From the NCBI GenBank assembly GCA_905178155.1, contig CAJINV010000001.1, positions 6,889,794-6,953,793 on the forward strand: a DNA stretch of 64,000 nucleotides. Reading direction: 5' to 3'. The DNA is from Amoebophrya sp. A120. Taxonomy: Eukaryota > Sar > Dinophyceae > Syndiniales > Amoebophryaceae. The notes below the pieces were generated by a model. That model ran no database searches. It had not been told where the DNA came from and saw nothing but the letters and a program-made list of their open reading frames with translations. A program made the position numbers and the translations under genes. Below, piece after piece: positions 22,834-31,926 of this stretch (position 1 is its first letter; each line of letters starts with the position of its first letter).

Positions 22834-23718
22834 TCACTCGGCTTTGGAGGTGCTGATGGAGCTGACGCCTTTCTTTAGCGCGCCGGAGACAGAGTCAAAC
22901 ATCTCGTCTACGTTTGGCTCGACTTTCTCCAGCCATATGGCCAATTTGTCATAAACCGTATTGGCGCCGCGAAATCGCTCGGCGAGCAGCCAGTACGTTG
23001 CCGCCAGCTTCAGGAGGTAGTACCTGTGTGTGTGACGAGTGGTGGGAAAAAACTACTGTTGAAGGAGAATATTTTGAAGCTCACCAGATGCAAATCCAAA
23101 TCATCAGTTCTTCCGAAACAGCGATAAAAACAAGCTGCCAAGGAACAAAGTACTCTGATGTCATCATCGACTTGTAAACTACATTCATAAAAATCTAGAT
23201 TATACATTGGTATCCAGAAAAGCAGGAAATCGGCGAAGAGCTCCACTAGCGACACTGTGATGAAGATGACCCAGTACTTGAGCAAAAGTGACATTTTCTC
23301 CATGTCCTTGCTCTTCAGTGCCTTGAAACTGAAATATCCCGGGCACACGCCACCCGCAATGTAGCAGAGTGTATCGCCGCCGATGCCTGATTGATAAATG
23401 ATATAGACATTTCGTTTTCGACGACGAGTAGAAGTGTGCTACTGAGACACAATCTGAAACTCTTTTTCTTGCGACTACTGGATAAAATTGAAAAAAATCA
23501 AAAATTACACAAAAGAAAGCTCTAGCGGCCGCGAAAAAAAAGCGTCTTTTACCAAACAAAGCAAACGGCAGCAGCACGGAGATCCCGACCATCAACAGCA
23601 GTGCTGGTTTTACTCCAAATTGTGTCGCCATCTTTTGCAGCACCGGAATCTGCTCGCAGTACTTGTTTACTCCGGCGAGAAGCTCCTCCGCCTGCGAAGG
23701 AGGGGTAGAGCCCGCCAT
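22834..23718 (-). CDS. REEP/HVA22/Yop1 family ER membrane-shaping protein
   Basis: Three exons: 23718-23553, 23386-23206, 23023-22834; about 178 residues, the usual length of the family. Introns are 166 and 182 bp with GT...AG ends, and phases agree. After VKPALLLMVGISVLLPFALFG comes the TB2/DP1/HVA22 core: GGVCPGYFSFKALKSKDMEK (matching the P-x-Y-x-S-x-K-A motif), LLLKYWVIFITVSLVELFADF and LFWIPMYYLLKLAATYWLL. These proteins insert hairpins into the ER membrane and stabilise tubules. The C-terminus (KVEPNVDEMFDSVSGALKKG) is an amphipathic helix as in Yop1 and REEP5. Confidence 0.9.
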
Positions 23719-24361
23719 TTTCGCTTCTTTTCTCCTGAACTAGATCACTAGATGTGCCGACTTCGGCAGTACTAAATGTGTGTTGTGTGTGTGAATGTCG
23801 TAGGGGGGTGAAAAGGAAAAGCTTTATCTTTATGCGGGATTGAGTTCTGTCCCACGAACACGGACACAAGGAGGTCGCTAGGAAATATGTTTCCAGTTCT
23901 TGAAGGCGTCCCTGTGTACACAGGAAAAGGTCCTGGTAGTGTATATGTATTGCAGCTGTAGTTGCTCTTGCTTTCGAATGCACCAAAATCATTTCTTGCA
24001 ACTGTGAAGTTCCGTCATCGTAGGATGTTCAGCTCGAGGCGTGACCAATGAAAAACTACCAACACTTGAGTTCTCAAAATCAAATTCTGCATAGAGATTC
24101 CTCATCTTCAATGGTACGAGAAAAGTTCCGCTGGACATTAGTGTTCTTCCACAGAGAAAATGCTGTCGCGCAGCACCAAACCATCAAAGCAATCAATTTA
24201 ATCATGGTCGTGGCAACAATGCTGGCCAGAACTCAGCTTCAGTCATGTTCAAGGTATGAGGTAAGTGAGTATCGTATGTAAACAAAATTTTCGGTAGATG
24301 TCAACACTGCTGTCGCAGCCCTAAACGTCTCTGTTGCTCAGCATTATAATGGTCAAACATC
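23719..24361. other. Intergenic, no feature recognised
   Basis: Spacer between the GOSR1-type SNARE gene and the REEP gene; nothing seen beyond short frames. Confidence 0.5.
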
Positions 24362-25575
24362 TCAGCCCCCGTGTATGCATTTGTACCAGAGAATGACCAG
24401 CAGACAGAATGCCGTCGTGCCCAACAACACGAAGCTCTCGAACCGTTGTCGAGTTATCAAATGTAAAAATGTCTGGGTCTGGAAGATCATTTCAACATGT
24501 CATGCTAAATCTGAAGCATGCAAAGAAAAATTTGTGTTAAATGATTACCAAAAGTCGTCCAGTTTTGACCAAGTCGGGAGGGAGTTTCTCATGCAGGATA
24601 AGCATGAGAGAGATCGCACAGAATCTGTCATGCTAGGTCCTGCATTCCAGACCTCATGGGTCATAGAAAAGCAGCATGACAAATCGCGCATTCTTCCAGA
24701 TCCAGACATTTTTACATTTGATACGAGTGCCGATCTTGCCAATGAGGGAATCCATGTTCGGAAACATGCTGTTTATTCTCGTCATTTTCTGTCGCATGTC
24801 CCGAAATATCTCATTGTGCTTCCCTATCTGCTCGCGGTTTGCGTTCGCATTACTCAGCGCCTCGTCGATCAGCAAGTGGCTCTGCTCGAGCGTACCGCGT
24901 TCCCGTAGGAGACCTGAGCAATTTAACAGACTTGAATCAACACCGCGTCAGAAGAAATTGCTCTTGCAACGAATCTCGAGTTCGCGCAGGAACTCTTGCG
25001 TGAGACAAACCAAAACCTCCTACTGGTACCTTCCTCTTCATTTTTCGCGTACACGTCGCGCTCTCGGACTGGTAGAAGGTTACTTTTCCCTATCTGCGCG
25101 GGTAGGTCGCGTGTCAGCGACTTAAAATCCTGGACAAGGTCTCGGTACTGCTCGCGAAACCTTCAGATGTTTATTTTACACCTCTTTGTTTGTTACGTGA
25201 TGTTGTGGATTTCATTGTCATCGACACAACCACACGTTGACGTTGGCACCTGATACTGTTTCGAAATACAAGACGTAGCTGCACATTAAAGAAACACCTC
25301 CTCAGCTTCATCTGCGTCGTCGTCCTACTATCGCCCGCCCACAGCGCAGATAGCCGCTCGAGGTGCCTCTCAAAGTCGCGCAAACAGGATTCCGTTGCAC
25401 CCTGATAAGACCGCATTTCCGGCGTGGAGGCCTGCGGTTGGTTTCCGCCGCGGGCAAACATTCGCCGGAGCTCTTCCATGCGCCCTTCGAGATGTCGGTG
25501 CAGGGTTGTGATCTCCCGCACCACGTCCTGGTCGGACGAGCTGGACGAGCCGCCGCCAGCGGATACCATCGACAT
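24362..25575 (-). CDS. GOSR1: Golgi SNARE GOSR1/GOS28-type, last intron an introner
   Basis: Four exons: 25575-25298, 25160-25030, 24913-24724 and 24449-24362; about 228 residues, the normal length for GOS28. Introns 1 and 2 are conventional (137 and 116 bp). Intron 3 is an introner element. Landmarks: ATESCLRDFERHLERLSALW (N-terminal helix), QYRDLVQDF...VRERDVY (matching the RHRDILQDY...RERENL region), the SNARE helix LLIDEALSNANANREQIGKH with FPNMDSLIGKI, then a tail anchor FVLLGTTAFCLLVILWY. The tail anchor lies wholly in exon 4 and only joins the SNARE helix if the element and one 5-bp repeat are removed. GOS28 is a Qb-SNARE in ER-Golgi and intra-Golgi fusion. The residue aligned with the zero-layer glutamine appears to be histidine. 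Confidence 0.9.
24455..24723 (+). mobile_element. Introner family I, copy 1 (269 bp, in GOSR1)
   Basis: Begins TATCAAATGTAAAAATG and ends with its near-perfect reverse complement ...CATTTTTACATTTGATA; the inverted repeats extend about 30 bp inward through GTCTGGGTCTGGAA. It is flanked by the direct repeat CGAGT (24450-24454 and 24724-24728). No open frame of its own. It separates the SNARE motif from the membrane anchor of the host gene, so it must be spliced out. Confidence 0.92.
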
Positions 25576-26089
25576 CTCTTGGATTTATTTGCTAGAAAAG
25601 CAGAAGAACCAACAACCGATGGGCGCTTTCGTGTCATGACCCGAGCTGTAAGACAGTCATTTTATTGCACCGTAGAAAGACGTACTAAACTTATACTTAT
25701 ATATTTTCTAGTATTTTGTTGCAGGTAGGTGAGCTCCTTGAACTGCGCTGCTACAACGGGCACTGATCCAACACGCAACATTCCCAGCAAGGAATGACCG
25801 ATCCGCTTGGCAGGGACGCTTTGCGTTTCAATCTATCATTCGACGGCGTCACTTGCCTTACAACGCGAACAGTTCTTGTCCGCTATCTTGTGCGCCACAC
25901 TTCTAGAGGCGCTTGCCTTCATGTGAGCAGTGAGGCTGCTTTTTTTGTTTCCGCCACAAGCGCTGTCATCTACATCTACAGCTATCTGAAGCAGGCTTAT
26001 ATTGAATTTGACAGGCGGTGAAGTTGAAGAGCATTACGATCACGATTGTTTTTTTCACTTGTCTATATCTACTCGTCTTTCAGTTCCAG
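25576..26089. other. Intergenic, no feature recognised
   Basis: Short spacer between the DUF285-repeat gene and the SNARE gene; nothing seen. Confidence 0.5.
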
Positions 26090-27670
26090 TCACTCGCCCC
26101 GAAACGGGATAAAGAGATCTGCCGCTGCTTCTTCTGGTGGATCGTCTTCGTCCAAAACGTCATTTTGTAAATCGGGAAAGTAGTATCTAGGAATCGTAGA
26201 ACCCAAAATTTTCTCGGCATTGGTACCGTCATCAAATGAAACCCCATCGGCAGGCTGTAATGGCCCATTCTGGTAAGAATGGGCGCAATAAAACATGGTG
26301 TGGCGATCTACTGGATCCCGTAGGCGCCACCCCTGCAGGTTCTGGTTGAAGGAACTCGCGTGGCTGAACATCCAAGCAAAGCTTTTCACGTTCGTGACGT
26401 TCCAGCTAGCAAGAGGTTGGTTAAACGCATAGGCAAACCCGAACATACCGGTCATATCCTGGACGTTTATTACGTTCCACTTCCCAATGGACTTGTTGAA
26501 AGACCACGCAGACTCGAACATACCTCGCAAGGATGTCACCTTCGCGACGTCCCAGTGGCCAATCCGCCCGTTGAAGGCCGGAGCGCTCTGAAAAGCCCCT
26601 CTTAAGCTGACAACGTTGGCAGTGCTCCACTTGTCCAGGTGTTGGTTGAAACTCCTTGCTGATCCAAAAATTCGAGTCATGTCGACAACGCTGCCAGTAT
26701 CCCAGCTATCGAGTGGCTGGTTAAAAGCGTGTGCCTGTTCAAACATCCGCCGCATTGTCTTCACCTTCCCGACGTCCCAAAATTCTCCAATTGGTTGATC
26801 AAAAGAGAAATTCCAAGAGAACATCTCTGCCATTGTAGTAGCACCGGCTACATCCCAACCACGGATGTCTCGATTGAAGGTGGAGCTCTGAAACAATCTG
26901 CTAAAATTTCTTACACCCGACACGTCCCACAGCACGATCGGACCGTACACGGCTTCGACTTCTTCCTCTGTGCCGAATTTCTTTGGAAAGGTGTCGAATC
27001 TCCGAGCGTCGGTCCTTACAGAAACTACCTGTTCCCACCTGTAGTTCCCGCCTCCCGGGTCGGACTTATAGAAAGGCCGCAGCGCAACGTCCAGTTCTCT
27101 CCGCGATTCAATGGCTTTGTAGGTGCGCACGTAGTATCGGACGGAAAAAGTAGGTACCTCGTCGCAGTCATGTTCTCCTGTGGCCGCAGAGCCGCATTTG
27201 GAAACGCGGCGCTTCTTACTCTCCGGAAAACTCGATGCTGAGTCCGTGTCCGTGTCTGCTTTGCACGACGCCCCTGCCAACAAGCTCGCGCTAGCTACTT
27301 TTCCCGTTTCAATCGCTTGTGGCCCTCCAACGTTTTCCTTCTCCGCCTTCTCCTGCTGCTGCACAAACTTCACGAAATTTGCATCGTCCACCGCAAGGCC
27401 CCGGAAACTCATCAAATCCGCCTGGTCCAGGTTCGCGTCGTCGTCCTCATCCTTCCCCGGAAGTAGAGCGATCCGCCCCCAGAAAATACGCGACTTTTTC
27501 TGCACGTTCGCGTCCGAAAGCACGTAGGCAAGGGCAATTGCTTCCTTGACTTGCCTCACCGTAGTGGTCGCGGCGTCCCACGTGTGCGGGTCCAGCGGCA
27601 GCGGCTCTCCGGAGGCGAGGCCGAACACGCTTAGCCTGAACGTTGTCGTTGCTTCGGAAGTGAAAGTCAT
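26090..27670 (-). CDS. DUF285/BspA-type repeat protein
   Basis: A single exon of 526 residues from ATG at 27670. The N-terminal 100 residues (FRLSVFGLASGEPLPL ... VRQVKEAIAL) have a ubiquitin-like or Cdc48-N-like look, but this is weak. From about residue 245 to 460 there are some eight tandem repeats of the form W-D-V-x-x-V-x-x-M-x-x-M-F-x-x-A-x-x-F-N-Q, for example WDVGKVKTMRRMFEQAHAFN and WNVINVQDMTGMFGFAYAFN. This is the DUF285 unit of BspA-like leucine-rich surface proteins, known in bacteria and several protists, usually as binding or adhesion modules. No signal peptide or transmembrane segment is visible, so a cytosolic scaffold is equally possible. Confidence 0.85.
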   Translation of the reverse strand: MTFTSEATTTFRLSVFGLASGEPLPLDPHTWDAATTTVRQVKEAIALAYVLSDANVQKKSRIFWGRIALLPGKDEDDDANLDQADLMSFRGLAVDDANFVKFVQQQEKAEKENVGGPQAIETGKVASASLLAGASCKADTDTDSASSFPESKKRRVSKCGSAATGEHDCDEVPTFSVRYYVRTYKAIESRRELDVALRPFYKSDPGGGNYRWEQVVSVRTDARRFDTFPKKFGTEEEVEAVYGPIVLWDVSGVRNFSRLFQSSTFNRDIRGWDVAGATTMAEMFSWNFSFDQPIGEFWDVGKVKTMRRMFEQAHAFNQPLDSWDTGSVVDMTRIFGSARSFNQHLDKWSTANVVSLRGAFQSAPAFNGRIGHWDVAKVTSLRGMFESAWSFNKSIGKWNVINVQDMTGMFGFAYAFNQPLASWNVTNVKSFAWMFSHASSFNQNLQGWRLRDPVDRHTMFYCAHSYQNGPLQPADGVSFDDGTNAEKILGSTIPRYYFPDLQNDVLDEDDPPEEAAADLFIPFRGE

Positions 27671-28602
27671 TTTCCTGAAGATGCTACAGTTTCAATGCCT
27701 TTGGATCACTGTCCGTGAGTCGGTACTATGGTTGATTCTTTTTTTTCTGCGTTTGAATTCTTTTGTGTCGTTGGTCGCTACTTGAAATGCACTTGCCCGT
27801 ACTATACTATAGTCATAAAGCTTTTCCCCGAAATCCAAACAAATGTATCAAGAAGAGTGAAGCTGCACGAGTGCCGATGCTTCCGGAAGCTGTTTTCCTG
27901 AATTTCCTTTTTCATGTCCGGTTTGACAGTAAAATCGCTTTTGAGACTACTCTCTCTCTCTTTACCGTGCATCTCATCACACGATACATCTCCTCTCGGC
28001 GTCGACTCTTCAATCACGAAAAAACGACAGTACGCAACCCGAGGCACGAGGCTTGGACAAAGCTACAACGAAAAAAAGTCGAACTTCTGCTGTTTGTCCA
28101 CGGGACCGTTGCAACACTCGCAGTCATGTGCTATGAAATCTGAGCGCAAACAAAGATGGATGAATGTCTTGATATATTTATGGTGTCAATGATTCGCTTT
28201 TGTCACTTGCCAGCATACGCGAACAATCTGCTATCCCGCGCCACGCTTCTACTAGTGACGCAACAGGATTTCTACGAAGGTGCATCGTGGCGTTTTCGTG
28301 AAGGTACGCCTGTGCTTTTCCGCCTTTGACTATTGTTCGCGACCGATAGGCTCTACCGAGTCTGGAGCTGGAATAATTTTCACGTCGATCTTCTAATTCT
28401 ATATTCTCATTGTGTAAAAATAGCCGTTTGGAACTTTCTACTTGCCAAAGAAAAGAAAACATTTTACAGAAAAATTTGACAAACACGGAAGACTGTAAAA
28501 AAGAATACGAGAAATGAAAGATGAAACATTGCGCAAAAACAGTGCCTCTTCCACGCGCAGACCTAGACTAACACGGTTGAAAAGAAATGACAGTGATAGT
28601 AG
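27671..28602. other. Intergenic, no feature recognised
   Basis: No convincing gene on either strand; AT-rich short frames only. Confidence 0.5.
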
Positions 28603-30188
28603 TCAGTAGAATCCTCCCGCGTCGAAACCCCAGCCGTTTTCCGCGCTATTGCCCCAGGAGTTTTTGTTTTCTGCACGGTTGCCCCAGTTTTCCGCGCCGT
28701 TGCCCCAGTTTTGCGCGCTGTCTCCCCAGCTTTCCGAACTGTTGCCCCAGTTTTCCGCGTCGCTACCCCAGTTTTCCGAATCGTCACTTCCGGATCCGGC
28801 CGCGAGCTCCGGGGTGATCAGCTCCGCTACCCATTTCCCATGCTGGTAGGTCACATTGCCCAGTTGATACGTCCACGACGTGCTGCGCATGTTGGGGTAA
28901 TAGACCTCGATTGCGGCTCCTTTGTCGGCTCCGTTGAGCAGGCCAGTGGTGCCGACATCATTCGCAGCCTGCTCCATCTTGGCCGCGAAGTCCTCGAAAT
29001 GAAATGCGGTTTCGAAGGTGATGCGGATACAACTCCAGTCCGCACCTCCTGGGACGATGTTCTTGGAGTGGAAAGGAATCTCGTAGTACGGACGGGGCCA
29101 CCACGCCATGTTCTGCAGCTTGTCTGCGTGCACGAACGTGACCACGTTTTCGATGCCGTACTTGTTCATGCCGACGGCAATGGCGTCCTGGCTCCCATAG
29201 GGCACGATGACCCAGTGGTCGTCGGTCCAGCCCACTACCAAAACCGCTTCTGTGTCCCGACCGCCGGGGCGTTGGAAGGACAGGCTGACCACCGGTCCGC
29301 TCTTCATCACCTCCGCCTTGATGAAATCCGCACTGGGTGTTTGCACGACGGTAATCTGCCCATACATATCGCGCAAGCGAAAGAGCTGCGAGCGGTTCAG
29401 GGCCTGCCCGGCGACAATTTGTGCTCTCATCTCGATGCTGTTCAATGCTGGGAAGTTGGAAAAGATCGGACCCGAACAAAAACGGCCACTGGCTGAAACT
29501 GTCGAAGGCCGCAGGAAACTTTGACGTCCCGCCCGACTGCTTAGCCGTAGTACGGGGTTTCTTCCGCGGCGGCTGGTCGCCGGCCTCCAGGGCTGCTTTG
29601 TAAAACGGCGCAAGCTGCTGAAACAACTGCGTCGCTTTCTTTCGAGTAGCCGGCGGATTCTTGTCCGGATGCATATGGATTGCAAAAGTGTCTGGGTCTG
29701 GAAGATTGCAACTTGTCATGGTAAATCTGAACCTTCGCTACCCGCCATACTGCTAAAGGGACGCGGACATGCAAAAATCTGCGTTGCATGAATGCCAAAA
29801 GCTGTCCACTATTGACCAAGTTGGAACGGAGTTTCTCATTCAGAATAGGCATGGCAGAGACCTCGCACAGTCTGTCATGCTAAGTCCCGCATTCCAGACC
29901 TCATGGGTCATGGAAAATCTGCATGACAAGTCTACAATCTTCCAGACCCAGACATTTTTGCAATCCATAATGCAGACGCAGCTGCATTTTCTTGTACGTG
30001 GGTTTGAGCACCGCCTCATCGCCGACCATCTCCTTCTTGAAGGATGGGTCATTGAGCTGCAAAAGTGCGGTGAGTGAGTTGTGGTCGGGGGCCTCCTGCA
30101 GCGCCGCCTCTGCACTGCGGAAAAAGTCCTCGTTTTCACTTGAGCTACCGCCACCGCCCGCAGCGCTACCCGCGCCAACACTAGCCAT
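28603..30188 (-). CDS. J-domain protein with degenerate papain-like half and WG repeats; introner inside the HPD motif
   Basis: Exons 30188-29970, 29668-29472 and 29437-28603; about 416 residues. Intron 1 is an introner; removing it joins QLRLH to PDKNPP and rebuilds the J-domain HPD motif. A second break at 29471-29438 is a frame change that a 34-nt GT...AG intron would mend; it could instead be a frameshift. Downstream, ADFIKAEVMKSGPVVSLSF and EAVLVVGWTDDHWVIVPYG resemble the C-terminal half of papain-type proteases (IKAEIMKNGPV...HAV..VGW...YW), but the catalytic His aligns with Glu and the Asn is missing. The C-terminus has degenerate repeats (NWGSDAENWGNSSESWGD). A tandem paralogue lies upstream at 30577-31926. 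Confidence 0.75.
29674..29969 (+). mobile_element. Introner family I, copy 2 (296 bp, in J-domain gene)
   Basis: Left end TATGGATTGCAAAAGTG, right end ...CTTTTTGCAATCCATA-type inverted repeat (CATTTTTGCAATCCATA), sharing the GTCTGGGTCTGGAA core with the other copies. Direct repeat ATGCA at 29669-29673 and 29970-29974. The interior is clearly related to copy 1 (shared CATTCCAGACCTCATGGGTC). It splits the HPD codons of the J domain. Confidence 0.93.
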
Positions 30189-30576
30189 TTTGTCTTTTAT
30201 CTGCGAAGAAACTTACTGTCTTTTCTGGTTGAAACCTGCCACAGAGGAAAAAACCAAGAAAACTAAGTGTCGTTTTCAACGTAGAAAGAAAAAGTTACTT
30301 ACTATCGACTTGAAATTCCGTGAAAAACAGTCAATAGGACTCGAGTAAAACTAACACGAAAGAGCCGCAAGCGCCACGAGCAAAACAAACGCGACGGACA
30401 GGCATGCATGAACGCGCGAGCAAAAAGCGCACTGACGACGACGACAACGACGATGGACACACAATCCCAATTCTGCCTCGCGAGGACAGAATACGTGTTT
30501 ACATGAAATTTACGATGCGAGCGCTCTCTCGGAAAATTGACTTCTCCTGAGGTTTATTTACTTTTCTCTTCACGAA
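30189..30576. other. Intergenic, no feature recognised
   Basis: Spacer between the two J-domain paralogues; contains a purely compositional GACGACGACGACAACGACGA run near 30432. Confidence 0.5.
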
Positions 30577-31926
30577 TTATTTTTTCTTCTGTTGGACGAA
30601 AGCGAACTTGACTTCCCACGTTGGAACTTGCAAGGCGCTAGATTGCGGCGCATCAACGAGGGCTAGGTCCTGCAGACAGACCGTCCACGAATCGCTCCGC
30701 CGCCCGGGGACGTAGTACTCGATCGGCGCCTTGACCCGCGCCGCCTCGATGATCCCGCCCGCGTTGTCACACTTCGACGAGGGCGGCAGGCATTTCAGTG
30801 CCTGCTGTGCGAGACTCATCACTTCCCGCAGCTGCTGTTGCGTGGTCACGGACACGGTAAACCCGTTTCCGTCCGTCTGCTCGATGTAAAACTTGCCCTC
30901 CGCGAGGTAGGGTCGTGGCACCAGCCACGGGATATCCACGATCGCGGTTTGCGGCACGAAGGAAATCAGCCTCTGGATATCGAACTGGTGGAAAACCACC
31001 GGCATCACGGTCTTCCACAGAAAAACGTGCGGGGGCGCTAGGGAAAGGAAAATCGAAACGGTCCACGCCTCGCCAAAGCTCTGGTTTGTCCACCCCGTAA
31101 TCAAAACGGGCATCGGGCGCCCGATGCAACTGCGCAGGTGCCGCGCGCTCAGGTGGGACACGCACGGATTTTGACACTTGGCAATCAAACTTTCCGCGAA
31201 TTGCTGCGTGCAGATGAAGGACTTACTCACCACCGGGCCTTCCATGATCAGAGTCGTCTTGATTGCACTCACGCTCGGGTCGTGCAAGTTTGTGATGTTC
31301 GCCGATGCGATCGGCCGATCCGCGGAGTACAGTGCGGACGCGGGGAGCGGTCGGGTGTGGGCGATTTGCGCTCGAATGTTGGCACAGTTCACCGCGCAGG
31401 CCAAATCTGCGTCTTCGACCAGCGAGTCGGTGTTGATGTACTTCCAGCTGTCAAAAACGTCGAACAAAGGTGGGAAATTCCGCCCGGAGTCCGCATCTCC
31501 GCCGGCTTCCTCCGTGAAACTCGTGCTCGTGCTGCTACTGCTGTTTCCATTTCGAGGCCTTTTCGCCGGTGGCTCGCCGAGCTCGTCCCCGAAGGAAGAT
31601 GAATTTTCCATAGCCGCGCGGTGAAAGCCATCCAGTTTTTGAAACAGTTTCGTCGCCACGTCCTCGTCGCCCTGCACAACGTGCTTGTCCGGATGAAGAC
31701 GCAGTTTCAACGTTTTCATTGCTTTCCCCAGACTGTCCGCATCGCTGCAACCTTCCTGCGTAAAATCCGGATTCGCGAGCTTGAGTAGAGAAGTTAAGGT
31801 TTGCAGACGGGGTTTTTGCTTCATCACGGCCTCCACGTTTTGCAAAAACAGCTGCCGATACGGATCGCTGGGAGCGGTTGCAGAGCCCACTTTATTTTCC
31901 GCTCCTGCCGTGGTGCTTGTCGTCAT
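30577..31926 (-). CDS. J-domain protein with degenerate papain-like half (tandem paralogue)
   Basis: A single exon of about 449 residues from ATG at 31926. The N-terminal 100 residues contain a short J-like domain with LKLRLHPDKHVVQGDED, the HPD motif intact. A low-complexity linker (PRNGNSSSSTSTSFTEEAG) follows. The rest is homologous to the neighbour at 28603-30188: FPPLFDVFDSWKYI, NIRAQIAHTRPLPAS, IKTTLIMEGPVVSKSF and PVLITGWTN. As in the neighbour, the pattern recalls the C-terminal half of papain-type proteases with catalytic residues replaced. It lacks the introner and the WG repeats, so those are later changes in the neighbour. HPD-containing J domains stimulate Hsp70 ATPase; the substrate here is unknown. 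Confidence 0.75.
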   Translation of the reverse strand: MTTSTTAGAENKVGSATAPSDPYRQLFLQNVEAVMKQKPRLQTLTSLLKLANPDFTQEGCSDADSLGKAMKTLKLRLHPDKHVVQGDEDVATKLFQKLDGFHRAAMENSSSFGDELGEPPAKRPRNGNSSSSTSTSFTEEAGGDADSGRNFPPLFDVFDSWKYINTDSLVEDADLACAVNCANIRAQIAHTRPLPASALYSADRPIASANITNLHDPSVSAIKTTLIMEGPVVSKSFICTQQFAESLIAKCQNPCVSHLSARHLRSCIGRPMPVLITGWTNQSFGEAWTVSIFLSLAPPHVFLWKTVMPVVFHQFDIQRLISFVPQTAIVDIPWLVPRPYLAEGKFYIEQTDGNGFTVSVTTQQQLREVMSLAQQALKCLPPSSKCDNAGGIIEAARVKAPIEYYVPGRRSDSWTVCLQDLALVDAPQSSALQVPTWEVKFAFVQQKKK

